Position numbers and translations under genes: made by a program. From contig JAJKFL010000012.1 in the NCBI GenBank assembly GCA_021186555.1, positions 5,122,894 through 5,186,893 of the forward strand: a DNA stretch of 64,000 nucleotides, read 5' to 3'. Source of the stretch: Reticulitermes speratus. Taxonomy: Eukaryota; Arthropoda; Insecta; Blattodea; Rhinotermitidae. The notes below the pieces were generated by a model. The model saw nothing but the letters and a program-made list of their open reading frames with translations, searched no databases and was not told the DNA's origin. Positions 43,550 to 54,140 of the stretch are shown piece by piece (within the stretch, counting starts at the first letter, position 1; every line of letters starts with the position of its first letter).

Positions 43550-43872
43550 CATCTAAAATCGCACACTAGTTACACCAACTGGCACAATTGTTTACATGAA
43601 TTCTTTACAATTGTTCACATGCACTGTTTAAAACAAATAAAATTTAAAAATTGTGGTTGTTGGTTGTTTCAGTCTTACATTGGTTAAAAATTGTATAAAA
43701 GTTGAACAATCTATGCTGTTTTGATATCCTGTTTATCGGAGTAAGTTGCCTGTTGGGTGGTGAGAACTGTACTGGCTATTGAGTTGTGTATCCGGTATTT
43801 AATTACAATTGTAAAGAATTCATGTAAACAATTGTGCCAGTTGGTGTAACTAGTGTGCGATTTTAGATAATG

Positions 43873-43919
43873 TGTCCCTGAAGATGAACCCAAATTAAGG
43901 GTTCGAAACATATAGGACA
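43873..43919 (+). ncRNA. Hammerhead-like motif (right arm), well preserved
   Basis: TGTCC (43873-43877), CTGAAGA (43878-43884), extra T, helix II GAACCC/GGGTTC with AAATTAA loop, GAA (43905-43907), ACATAT (one change from ACATGT), A, GGACA (43915-43919). Confidence 0.65.
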
Positions 43920-43985
43920 TGGAAAGTGCACAGTTAATGTGATTAAATTGTACATTTGTCGGACTTTAAATATAAGTTTAAAATG

Positions 43986-44815
43986 TTAAGTTAACATCTG
44001 TGTACTTTGTTGGCTCGGCTATATTGCCGTTTATTCCTGCGCCCTGCTAGAACGCTGAGCCCAATTTACTGCGCTTTTAACGGCCAAGCCTGAAAAACCG
44101 GACTGTAGTTCGGCTGCTGAACACAGTTTCGTAACTTTTGTCGTGTTCCAAACCCGCTTCGTAATGTCTAAAAGAGGGAGTCGACATGAATCACGTATAG
44201 TTAGCATTGCAGCTCATTTGAAATTTCACTTGGAACTTCGTGTCTTCTTCCCGCTTAGAGTGACTCAGAGACGATTAGAAATTAGGTTACCTGCGTAAGT
44301 CACAGTCATTGCCGATAACGCGGCTTGTCTCCTTGACGTCACTCTCCCCCCAACACAGCCATTATTTCATATGGCTGTGCGGTGATACGGAATAACTGCT
44401 AACCTGGTGAACCGCGTGTTCTGGTCTGCTGTCGTCCGGAACGGAAACTTCGCGTGGAAGTAGTTTCGTATCTAACGCGCCCTCCGATTAACGAACGACC
44501 TCTTGAGCGTTCCCAGGCTTCGACCGTTTGTCCTTATGGTAAGGACCTTCTAAATTCGAAGCAGGAGTTCTAGTCGCTTGACTGCGGCAGTGGAAGGGAG
44601 TAGAGGGAAGCGGTCGTAGCCTATTTCAGGTTACTTTCATACGTGGAGCACGGGATTTGTATATTTATGTGGTGACAGTAGGGTAGGTCTGATGTCAGTA
44701 GTGACATTAGTAGGACTGTAGGGTCAGTAGGTTGTGAATTTCATTTTTATAATTTTTTTCTATTAGTAACCTTTTAAAGCCTAATGGCTACTTGACGCAT
44801 CAACAGTTTTAACAT
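43986..44815. other. Unassigned sequence
   Basis: Moderately G/C-rich, with no recognisable coding frame or repeat. Confidence 0.35.
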
Positions 44816-44819
44816 TCAA

Positions 44820-44965
44820 AATTCTACATTCTGCCCACACTGTATTTATGTGTACTGTATTTATATTACAACAAACACTGACTTTTGCCTTATATAACAT
44901 AAACTGATTTGTTTTTATAACCGAGATGAAAAGTGTTTACTGCGCGGTACGAACTGGGTCTTTAA
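44820..44965 (-). repeat. Inverted diverged copy of the 22.8-kb repeat
   Basis: Minus: GTTCGTACCGCGCAGTAAAC, ACACATAAATACAGT and GTGGGCAGAATGTAG, in the same order as at 22860-23110. Single copy, so perhaps the ancestral dispersed form. Confidence 0.6.
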
Positions 44966-45311
44966 ATGAAACAGTTTACGCTTCGTCTTTGAAGTGTTAA
45001 TACGTTTCTATGGCACAAGATCTGCAGACAAATACACAGGTAAAATTGTATAATTATTATTACGTATATTCATTATTTTATTTTGTGTATTGAATTTCAC
45101 GTTGCCCGCATGCAGACCAAATTTTGCCGAAGTTACCCGCGACACAAAAAAGTCCCAGGCTTCGCCCGCTCGTCCTTCTGGTAAGAGTAGTATGAAAATG
45201 AATATGAAAATGTGTGACGAAAAAGAAGACATTTAGAATGGTGGAAGTAGTAACTAGAAGTAAGGGTCGTGGAATTTTATTTTCGCATTAATGCTGGCCT
45301 GACCTACATTA

Positions 45312-45480
45312 CAGTCGAACTCGGTTATAACGTCATGAAAGGGACTAAATATTTTGTGTCGTTATAAACGAGTGTTGTTATAACCGAGGAGTATAATGTT
45401 ACGGTTAACAGTGAGGAATTAATTGTGACGTTATATACAAAGTGTCGCTTAAACCGATATCGTTTTAACAGGGCTCGACT
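45312..45480. mobile_element. Pogo-like short element, copy 2
   Basis: TA then CAGTCGAACTCGGTTATAAC; right CGTTTTAACAGGGCTCGACT. Interior GAAAGGGACTAAATATTTTG and AACAGTGAGGAATTAATTG match 24467-24648. Confidence 0.82.
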
Positions 45481-45482
45481 TG

Positions 45483-45744
45483 TGTAAAAAGCTTAAATTT
45501 GTACCTCACAGAGAACACAGTCCTCGTGTACGTCTAGACCGCAACATTAACATACTTAGTTAGATGATGTTTTGCTGGTCTGTGCTAAAGTGATCTAAGT
45601 ACATGGCAAGTGTGTTGTAGAAAATGCTAAATCCTCATTTAACCTATCTCATGTGTCAAAGGTTGCTATAATAAGCCACAGATAAGAGTTTATCAACCAT
45701 AATGTGATGTCTAATTACATCGTTCTTAAAGCTTTTAATGCCGA
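45483..45744. other. Unassigned sequence upstream of tRNA-Gln
   Basis: Nothing recognised. Confidence 0.3.
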
Positions 45745-45816
45745 GGTCCCATGGTGTAATGGTTAGCATTCTGGACTTTGAATCCAGCGATCCGAGTTCG
45801 AATCTCGGTGGGACCT
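45745..45816 (+). tRNA. tRNA-Gln, anticodon TTG
   Basis: 72 nt without intron. Acceptor stem GGTCCCA/TGGGACC, discriminator T. D arm TGGTGTAATGGTTAGCA (A box), anticodon stem CTGGA/TCCAG with loop CTTTGAA, anticodon TTG. T arm TCCGAGTTCGAATCTCGG (B box). All stems are fully paired, which separates it from the SINE heads. A T-run follows at 45821-45824. Confidence 0.97.
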
Positions 45817-45984
45817 GGGTTTTTGATTTTACTTAATGTTTGTGGATCTTTCCGATATGCCTGACGATAAGTGTTTCGACTGTGTATAACCACTGTCCAT
45901 TGTCCCACTTTTTTTTTTCTAAATCACAAAATTTCGGGTAAGAATTGCCTGTTAGTCACGTGACTGGAAAATTGAATCCCTCAG

Positions 45985-46100
45985 CTGGATCTGAGACCAA
46001 CTATGTTGACGTGCTAGCATTTCCTGTGTGCGATATGGGGTTATCTCAGCAGTTCATGTTGAGATGCTGTCTTCTGGGGGTGTGACGCCGTGTAGTTTCT
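45985..46100. repeat. Remnant of the GAAACGTC group outer arm
   Basis: GTTATCTCAGCAGTTCATGT and TGCTGTCTTCTGGGGGTGTG resemble the outer arms of that group. No hammerhead core remains. Confidence 0.35.
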
Positions 46101-46109
46101 TAGATAAGT

Positions 46110-46376
46110 CAGGTAAAAATAAAATTCACCCTATAACAGGCCATGAAAGCTCAGAGAGGGAGTAAAGGTGTAGTTCTACTCTTTCTTTAACCTCGGCGCT
46201 AGATGGGGTGGGTGTTAACGCCACGTATCACCCACTTTACCCCCGGGAATGACCGGGTACCCATTGTACAGGAGGCTGGGTGGGCATCGGAGAAGATCTC
46301 GCCCCCACTGGAGTTCGAACCCGGACCGTCCAGTCAGTAGCGAGTCGCTATACCGACTGAGCCATCCCGGCCGCTT
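46110..46376 (-). mobile_element. SINE family E, full-length copy E1
   Basis: Minus head GCGGCCGGGATGGCTCAGTC, A box TGGCTCAGTCGGTATAGCG, B box GGGTTCGAACTCC, then CCCACCCAGCCTCCTGTACA, the GCCGAGGTTAAAGAAAGAG block and the 3' end TTTCATGGCCTGTTATAGGG. It defines the family. Confidence 0.88.
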
Positions 46377-46500
46377 CTTTAGTAAGTACAGGGGATTAAT
46401 TTCTTTATCTTGTTACCTGATGAAGGAAACATGTAGTGTCCGTGGCGGTGCGCTATGAAAAATCTGGGACATGCTGAAATTCTAAACTAACGTTGACATA

Positions 46501-46581
46501 TACAGGGTATACACAAAAGAATGGTTCGGTTTCCCTTTATTCACCATTGAAACCGCACCATTCTTTTGTGTATATCCTGTA
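46501..46581. mobile_element. Palindromic element, copy P4
   Basis: Element 46503-46579 between TA dinucleotides; CAGGGTATACACAAAAGAAT ends; central 15 bp unlike the other copies. Confidence 0.85.
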
Positions 46582-46709
46582 TTACATAGCGTAACAGTAG
46601 CACGATGTGAACACAGAAGGAAACACGTGAATTAATAAATGAAGATGAATCCAGAGCACAACCTGACGTCTATTTTGCGAAACTTCTTAATATCATCCTC
46701 GAGCCGGGA

Positions 46710-46857
46710 TATATCAGTCGGTGTAGTGACTAAGATACTGAGTGTATAGCGGAGTATACGTGCTTCGATTCCCGATAGAGGCAAGACATTTTTTTCTTCT
46801 CCGAAGAGTCCAGACCGGCTGGGAGTCCCACTGAGCCCCCTGTACAGTGGGTAAGTT
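46710..46857 (+). mobile_element. SINE family E, 5' half (copy E4)
   Basis: Damaged tRNA-like head (GATATATCAGTCGGTGTAGT, B box-like GCTTCGATTCCCG) then TCCGAAGAGTCCAGACCGG and CCCTGTACAGTGGGTA. It joins a minus copy at a TAAAGG run. Confidence 0.7.
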
Positions 46858-47195
46858 AAAGGTAAAGGTAAAGATCACCCTAGAACAGGCCATGAAGGCC
46901 CAGAGGGGGAGTTGAGGTATAGTTCTACTCTTTCTTTAACCTCGACGCTAGATGGGAGGGGTGGTAAGCGCCACGCCCCGGCCGCTTTACCTCCGGGAAT
47001 GAACCGGTACCCATTGTATAGGAGATTGGGTAGGCCCCCAGGGCTAGTCGGGACGGGTGGTACAGTGGGTACATTCCGGATTAATGTGGCCGAAGCATTA
47101 GGCTGACGACTTGCACCATTTAGTGCAGGGGTTGAGAATGAGTGGAGCTGAATCTCCACTCCGCCACATACCTTCACGGCGTGTACAGGCGTAAC
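46858..47195. mobile_element. Two opposed SINE family E pieces
   Basis: 46858-47030 is minus (AAAGGTAAAGGTAAAG tail, CATGAAGGCCCAGAGGGGG, GGGAATGAACCGGTACCC); 47031-47190 is plus (GGCTGACGACTTGCACC, TGAGAATGAGTGGAGCTG, CTCCACTCCGCCACATACC). They meet head to body and could form a hairpin. Confidence 0.72.
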
Positions 47196-47756
47196 CTTTG
47201 CTTTTAATTTGCTTTCAATGAAATGTTTTTATAAATACAGAAATTAAAAATAGGTGAATACTGAAGGGAATAAATGGATGTATGAATAAGTGTGAAACTG
47301 CGCTCTGTGAGCGGTTTGTTATGCAGATACATGGGGACAAACCGCGCTGTCCCCTACAGCAGTGCCCCGGTCTGTAGAAGAGCCGCTCACTTGCCGCCAG
47401 TCTCTGTGACCCACAGCCGGTCGTTACGTAGCAAATGAGGCAGACAGACCGCGCGATATTCAGATCTGGCGGACCGGACATAATCGCTGGCAATAGAGAG
47501 TCGCCATTACTGTCTTTGCTCTTCGGGAATTATGGAAGTGTTTTGCTGACAGCACGGCTGTGTGGCGACCCTGTCACTGCGTGCGTTCGTTGCTTTGACC
47601 GTCCGGCTCTCTCTCTCTCTCTCTTCATTCCTTTCTTTTTAACTTTTTTTTCTGCCCTCAATCCTTTCATCACACACTTCTGTATTTTTTTCCTCTAGCT
47701 CTTATTTCTTTTCGTTCATTCTCGCTATTGCTTCTTTATACTTATATTCCTTGCTT
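47196..47756. other. Unassigned sequence
   Basis: (TC)n at 47608-47623. No gene recognised. Confidence 0.35.
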
Positions 47757-48150
47757 CTCTAACTAACTAACTAACTAACTAAACTAACTAACTCCATGGA
47801 GCAGAGTCCTTCTTGAGACGCTAACACGTCCTCAGCTAGTCAAGAAATTCCCCGCGTTTTATGGAACCCGACGGTTCATTACCGCACTCACAACAGCCCG
47901 CCACCTGTCCCTATCCTGAGCCATATCAATCCAGTCCATGCCCCCCATCCCACTTCTTGAAGATCCATTTTAATATTATCCTCCCATCTACGCCTGGGTC
48001 TTCCAAGTGGTCTCCTTCCCTCAGGTCCCCCCACCAAAATCCTGTATGCACCTCTCCCCTCACCCATACGTGCTACATGCCCCGCCCAACTCATTATTCT
48101 TAATTTGATCACCCAAATAATATTTGGCGATAAGTACAGATTCCTTGCTG
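47757..48150 (-). pseudogene. LINE family 1 3' end with (GTTA)n tail, minus
   Basis: Minus translation of 48112-47888 is largely intact: [50 protein letters not shown]. After the conserved GACGTG-type 3' UTR it ends CTCCATGGAGTTAGTTAG and a (GTTA)n tail (47757-47795 on plus). The reverse transcriptase core is absent. Confidence 0.85.
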
Positions 48151-48189
48151 CTCTTCAATACTTTATTATAATTCCTTTTCATTTTAAAC

Positions 48190-48310
48190 AGTAAACAATA
48201 ACATGAGGTCTTCGCTCTTCTGGGATGTTACGCAACGTAGATTCGTAGTTAGTTACCGACGTTTCGGGACAATATATCGGTCCCATCTTCAAGGGTCGAA
48301 TATTCCAAGC
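48190..48310 (-). repeat. GAAACGTCGG-group unit
   Basis: Minus: TTCGACC, CTTGAAGA, T, GGGAC/GTCCC, GAAACGTC, GGTAACTAACTACG. Outer TCTTCGCTCTTCTGGGATGT matches 62800. Confidence 0.6.
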
Positions 48311-48348
48311 AGTTATGTTTTACCGTAACGGTGGGGCAGTTCTGACCC

Positions 48349-49143
48349 ACGAGATGACTTTGGTATGGACAGCATTAGACAGCATTAGATGACTTTGGTA
48401 TGGACAGCATTAGACAGCATTAGATGACTTTGGTATGGACAGCATTAGACAGCATTAGATGACTTTGGTATGGACAGCATTAGACAGCGTGTACCAATGA
48501 CTTTGGTATGGACAGCATTAGACAGCGTGTACCAATGACTTTGATATGGACAGCATTAGACAGCGTGTACCAATGACTTTGGTATGGACAGCATTAGACA
48601 GCGTGTACCAATGACTTTAGTATGGACAGCATTAGACAGCGTGTACCAATGACTTTGATATGGACAGCATTAGACAGCGTGTACCAATGACTTTAGTATG
48701 GACAGCATTAGACAGCGTGTACCAATGACTTTAGTATGGACAGCATTAGACAGCGTGTACCAATGACTTTGATATGGACAGCATTAGACAGCGTGTACCA
48801 ATGACTTTAGTATGGACAGCATTAGACAGCGTGTACCAATGACTTTAGTATGGACAGCATTAGACAGCGTGTACCAATGACTTTGATATGGACAGCATTA
48901 GACAGCGTGTACCAATGACTTTAGTATGGACAGCATTAGACAGCGTGTACCAATGACTTTAGTATGGACAGCATTAGACAGCGTGTACCAATGACTTTGA
49001 TATGGACAGCATTAGACAGCGTGTACCAATGACTTTAGTATGGACAGCATTAGACAGCGTGTACCAATGACATTGGTATGGACAGCATTAGACAGCGTGT
49101 ACCAATGACTTTGGTATGGACAGCATTAGACAGCGTGTACCAA
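48349..49143. repeat. 35/38-bp tandem repeat with a three-unit higher order
   Basis: Four 35-bp units (ATGACTTTGGTATGGACAGC..) followed by about 17 units of 38 bp containing GTGTACCAATGACTTT. The base pair after CTTT varies AG, AG, GA in a repeating cycle of three across 48600-49050, so the recent unit of amplification was 114 bp. Confidence 0.96.
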
Positions 49144-49405
49144 TTTTAATACACACCAGTAGCGGGTGATTTGTGAAAGCTAGCACACAGACTGAGCAGT
49201 CGATCTTTGTTTTTATGTACTTCATGGATAGATTGTAAAGGGACCAATGACCTTCTGACTCAGTGTCCAGGCAAGTGCCGATTTGAAAATAAACCTTCGA
49301 CCTAAAGACGGAGGTTGTGATAATATGGTGCCTGGGAAAGACAGTGTATGTGTATGGAGAAATGGTGAGTGGCACGGGAAAAGCGAATAAACACGGAGAA
49401 GAATC
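49144..49405. other. Unassigned sequence
   Basis: Nothing recognised. Confidence 0.3.
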
Positions 49406-49715
49406 TGCTACAATGTTTTTTTTTACATGGTTAAGGGCCCCGCAGCAGACGCTACGGACGCACCACAGCCTTAATGCTTTTTGTGCAACCCTGTGATGAA
49501 GATGAGCAGTTTTTTTTACCAAGTTTTACAAGTAATGGAGCACCAGTGGAATGAAATTGACAGGGGAAAACCGACAACTCGGAGAAAAACCTGTCCCAGT
49601 GCCACTTTGTCCACCACAAATCCCACATGGACTGACCCGGGATCGAACCCGGGCCTCCGCAGTGGGAGGCCGGCGACTAACCGCCTGAGCCATGGCACGG
49701 CCTTGCTGCAATGTT
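49406..49715 (-). mobile_element. SINE family C, copy C4, with target duplication
   Basis: Element 49418-49703 between TGCTACAATGTT (49406-49417) and TGCTGCAATGTT (49704-49715). Minus head GGCCGTGCCATGGCTCAGG, B box GGGTTCGATCCCGGG, A-tail (T-run at 49415). Confidence 0.92.
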
Positions 49716-50205
49716 ACTTCTTCCTCTGCGAATCTACACGAAGTCTCCGTGGGACTAAACCCAAGACTAAGCTGTCAGAAGCCATCGTCTAACGGCCTGA
49801 GCTTTGTGCTTCCTTGGCAGTGGATATGCACCGTGCCTGAGAGACAGCTACTGCCAACCACTTCGCTTAAATTTAGAAGCAAAGAGCTGGGGTAGAGAGA
49901 CGTAAGAACAGGGTTGACCCACAAGAGGGAAGATGTCACTGGGAGAGGGGAAGTGACCACATCACAATTCTGCTTGGGGAAGAGGGAGCCCTAATTGATT
50001 TATCAGGTGGAAGTTACCACCGAAACACGCTAAGGAATTGTTGTTAGTGCAAGACGGGCGTATGACCTTTAAAATTTTTCTTCTATTAATGTACTGAATG
50101 TTTTTTTCTTATTTTCTGTATTTTATTTTTTGTTTTCTGGTGTATTTTTTTTTGCTTCAATCCCATTTTAATTTATATTTTTATTCTGTCACGAAAATAC
50201 CAATA
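49716..50205. other. Unassigned sequence
   Basis: T-rich after 50090. No gene. Confidence 0.35.
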
Positions 50206-50615
50206 TGGCCCCACAGGGGCGCACCCAAGGGTGGGGGGCTGCCGGGCTACAACCCCACCAAGCCCCCCCAAAACCGAAATTTAAAGAACACAAATTTTTT
50301 AGATATTATGATATCAAAAGTTTTACGTGATTTGCCCTTCAGCCGAAATCAGCCACTGAAATCGGCTGATGACTAGTATATTGGAATTTTGGAAAATAAA
50401 TTAATAAATTTAAAAAAAAACAATAAGATTGGACACTGTGATTGAGTCACGGAACATGTAGTTATGTTTGTATGTATGTGAATGTAGTTGCAGACAGTTA
50501 TGTTGTACTTACGACATGATTTTTATAACAATTTTTAAAGTCAAACATATATTGTATACAGCCTCAGGGCCAGCCCCCCGGAATGAAAAATTCTGGGTGC
50601 GCACCTGTGGCCCTA
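50206..50615. mobile_element. hAT-like non-autonomous element with 8-bp target duplication
   Basis: Element 50214-50607: CAGGGGCGCACCCAAGGGTG at left, TTCTGGGTGCGCACCTG at right. Flanks TGGCCCCA (50206-50213) and TGGCCCTA (50608-50615). No transposase. Confidence 0.87.
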
Positions 50616-50964
50616 CGAGAAAGTCTGAGGTGCAGACAGAATTTCACTTTTTGTGGTGATGGATCACCAGTAAGTACCGTATAAAATGATGATGTGTTTG
50701 GTTCATGTCGCAAGCAGAATGCTGCAATGTCTGGCGTCAGGTAAAACCACCCAATTTCGCGATATAAATTATTTAGCGGTACAAAACTCTGATCTCATAC
50801 CGAAATCGGGCGTGTGTTCCGCATTTGCATTCATTTCTGTCATCCGCAGCCTGTTGATTCGCCATGCCTGGTGAGAAAAGATCCATTTGAGACACAAAAA
50901 CGTTTATCCTACACAGCGAAGTATAAAGTTGCCTGTGCTTAACTAGTCGCTATATAATAACGTA
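50616..50964. other. Unassigned sequence
   Basis: Nothing recognised. Confidence 0.3.
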
Positions 50965-51200
50965 TATTGGGTAGTGGAGGTATGGGTCCACACTTTCTTA
51001 ACCTCGGCAGTGGATGGAGCTAAGTGGTCGTCTTCACCCCCCGCCCCTTAGGGGGAAGGAGAGCCCCCAGTACCCACTGCGTAGGAAGCTGGGTGGGTCC
51101 CACAGGGGGTATGAACACTCGGAGAAGAGAGAGATGCCTCGCCTGTGCTGGGAATTGAACCCTGATTGTTCGGTCGTCCGATATAGTAATTATGCTGATA
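50965..51200 (-). mobile_element. SINE family E, diverged copy E9
   Basis: Plus shows GGAGGTATGGGTCCACAC, TTCTTAACCTCGGCAGTGG, GTACCCACTGCGTAGGAAG and a B-box complement GGGAATTGAACCC. Head partly decayed. Confidence 0.72.
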
Positions 51201-51610
51201 TTTCTCGGCTGGTTTCCTGAGAGTGTGAAAGAACGCTGTTCGTTTTAAGAAGCAGTGTTGTCATAAGCCACTGATGCTGGCATTCAGGGCTCATGATAAG
51301 GCCAGGGCACTGTCATGGTGACCGGACAACAATAGGGAACCTTTATGACTATCCATGCCTATACTGGAGTGTAAATCTTTCACAGTAGCATCTCACTTCT
51401 GGTTCCTGTGACTAGGCTGAGTACAGTTCCTCGCTACTGACGGTACGCGATCCATCACGTACATGGCAAAAATCGTATAAAACAGCGAATTGTTTAACTC
51501 AGCAATTAAGTAACCAACGAAGTAACTTACTCCATGATGCAGATTCCTCCTTGAAAAGGTAATACTTGCTCGGTTAAGAAATTCACAACATTTTACGGTG
51601 TACACAAGAG
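51201..51610. other. Unassigned sequence
   Basis: 51530-51600 faintly resembles a LINE family 1 3' end on minus. Otherwise nothing. Confidence 0.3.
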
Positions 51611-51624
51611 CCGCCACTGAATCC

Positions 51625-51780
51625 ATGAGATCGCTATCTTCTGATATGTGATGCCGTGTAGTATGACAAAAGCCTATCGAGTTTCCTGTGTGTCCTAATA
51701 ATGGAGGTCCTCGGACACGTGGATACAGTTCTACGAAACTACACGGCGTCACGTCCCAGAAGACAGCCTTGTACAAAGTC
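51625..51780. repeat. GAAACGTC-group outer arms
   Basis: ATCTTCTGATATGTGATGCC and GTGTAGTATGACAAAAGCC face GAAACTACACGGCGTCACGT then CCCAGAAGACAG. The middle hammerhead-like part is lost. Confidence 0.5.
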
Positions 51781-52399
51781 AATCCACTATTTAGGACACA
51801 AAGTTTACAGCTGTATCCTATCCTACTTAATGTTACTGTATCCTGTCTTGGGTTCTCTATTTCGTATCTTTCTTCCTTTTGTGTTTTTGCTTCTTATGCC
51901 TTTCTGTTCTTCCCCCCCTCCCCCTTTTCTTATTTGTTGACACCTTACTTTTTTTCTTTCCGCTGTATAATTTATCTCGTTTATCTGTTTATTTTATTAT
52001 TTTTTGGCCAATAGTTTAATACATATTTAGAGCTTGGAATGAAAATTCGTGTGATTTGCATTTAAAAATATTTGAAGCAATACAGCATATTTTTTTTTTT
52101 TTGCGAGAGCTAATTAGCAAAATACGTGTTGATGTAAAAGTCAACACATATTTGAATTTATGACTGCGATGTGCATTCATTTCTTTCTGAACACCTACCT
52201 TTCTCTGATCGCCGCGTAGGTGATAAGATTAGGACAGACGCTTTTGGATTGGTGTCTTCTGGGTTAGGAAACCGTGTAGTTGGTAACCGTGTAGTTGGTA
52301 ACCGTTGTAGTTTGGTAAACCGTGTAGTGTCCGAATCGAATCTGTTTGCAATGGTTAATCGTGAGATACAGCATTATGCTCCAAAGCCATAATCAAGTA
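51781..52399. other. Unassigned sequence
   Basis: Four short tandem copies of AACCGTGTAGTTGGT-like sequence at 52268-52328. No gene. Confidence 0.35.
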
Positions 52400-53712
52400 A
52401 ATAACCCTACCATTCACGTGTCATAACCCACAGGACACAAATAGAACACGACATTCACCGACACCAACATCCCAAGCCACAATACACACTACATTTCACG
52501 GTACAAACACACAAGACCACATTTAACACGGCACTTCACCGGACACACAACATCCCAAGCCACAGTACACGACACTTCACCGGACACAAACATCCAACCA
52601 CGTACACGGACACTTCACCGGACACACAACATCACAAGTCACAGTACACGACACTTCACCGGACACACAACATCCACAAGCACAGTACACGACACTTCAC
52701 CGGACACACAACATCCCAAGCCACAGTACACACACTTCACCGGACACACAACATCCCAAGTCACAGTACACGACACTTCACCGGACACACAACATCCCAA
52801 GCCACAGTACACACTTCACCGGACACACAACATCCCAAGTCACAGTACACGACACTTCACCGGACACACAACATCCCAAGCCACAGTACACACTTCACCG
52901 GACACACAACATCCCAAGCCACAGTAACGACACTTCACCGGACACACAACATCACAAGTCACAGTACACACTTCACCGGACACACAACATCCCAAGCCAC
53001 AGTAAACGACACTTTACCGGACACACAACATCACAAGTCACAGTACACACTTCACGGACACACAACATCCCAAGCCACAGTAAACGACACTTTACCGGAC
53101 ACACAACATCCAAGCACAGTACACACTTCACGGACACACAACATCCCAAGCCACAGTAAACGACACTTTACCGGACACACAACATCACAAGTCACAGTAC
53201 ACACTTCACCGGACACAACAAACATCACCAAGCTCACAGTAAGTACACACTTCACCGGACACACAACATCCCAAGCCACAGTAAACGACACTTTACGGAC
53301 ACACAACATTACAAGTCACAGTACACACTTCACCGGACACACAACATCCCAAGCCACAGTAAACGACACTTTATCTGACACACAACATCACAAGTCACAG
53401 TACACACTTCACTGGACACACAACATCCCAAGCCACAGTAAACGACACTTTACCGGACACACAACATTACAAGTCACAGTACACACTTCACCGGACACAC
53501 AACATCACAAGTCACAGTACACAACACTTCACCTGGACACACAACATCCCAAGCCACAGTAAACGACACTTTTCCGGACACACAACATTACAAGTCACAG
53601 TACACACTTCACCGGACACACAACATTACAAGTCACAGTACACACTTCACCGGACACACAACATTACAAGTCACAGTACACACTTCACCGGACACACAAC
53701 ATCCCAAGCCAC
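52400..53712. repeat. Degenerate ~35-40 bp tandem array
   Basis: Units built from CACTTCACCGGACACACAAC and ATCCCAAGCCACAGTA. Two versions alternate in the centre: CCCAAGCCACAGTAAACGAC with ACTTTACCGG, and CACAAGTCACAGTACAC with ACTTCACCGG. So part of the array amplified as a dimer of ~76 bp. Many single-base losses. Confidence 0.95.
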
Positions 53713-53985
53713 CGGACGAGATCGACGTAGATCGACTATATGATTGTATACATGGCCAGCAGACAGTAAAACGTTTTTAAAAACCTTTTATACATTTTAA
53801 ACGTCTAAGTCTAATCATGTAACAATATTTGTATATAAAAATTTTTACTGTGTTATATGAAGTATCGGCTTACATCACTGACTTAGACATATTGTATTAT
53901 TTACTGTTAACGTTTAGTTTTGTGACTATAGGCATCTATTTATTTTAATATTGTGAGCGGCATGTGTACTTCCATTATAATGCCA
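53713..53985. other. Unassigned A/T-rich sequence
   Basis: Nothing recognised. Confidence 0.3.
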
Positions 53986-54031
53986 AATGTGTGTGTATCT
54001 GGATGTCATAGATATTTGTGATTCTTTGATG

Positions 54032-54078
54032 AGCCCCCTGAGGATGGCAACTTAATTGCCGAAAAGTATGTAGGGGTT
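54032..54078 (+). ncRNA. Hammerhead-like motif, solo
   Basis: Helix I AGCCCC (54032-54037) with GGGGTT (54073-54078), one G-U. Core CTGAGGA (54038-54044), extra T, helix II GGCAA/TTGCC with CTTAA loop, GAA, AAGTATGT, cleavage base A (54072). Helix I and II are perfect; helix III differs from the usual palindrome. Confidence 0.6.
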
Positions 54079-54140
54079 ACAAATATATTTTGTTAATAAT
54101 TCTTGTGCATTTGTTGGTTTAACTTAAACTTAAATCATGT

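Larger units (their letters stand above)
43436..43985. mobile_element. Fold-back element with two well-preserved facing hammerhead-like motifs
   Basis: AAAGTCCGACAAATGTACAA at left is inverted as TTGTACATTTGTCGGACTTT at right, and AGTTACACCAACTGGCACAA as TTGTGCCAGTTGGTGTAACT. Arms are ~170 bp. The spacer holds no gene. Motifs are listed separately. Confidence 0.8.

Noticed and set aside
48349-49143. CRISPR array
   Set aside because: Same reasoning: contiguous near-identical units and no spacers.
53052-53309. V/C-rich 85-codon minus frame
   Set aside because: Repeat artefact from the 52.4-53.7 kb array.
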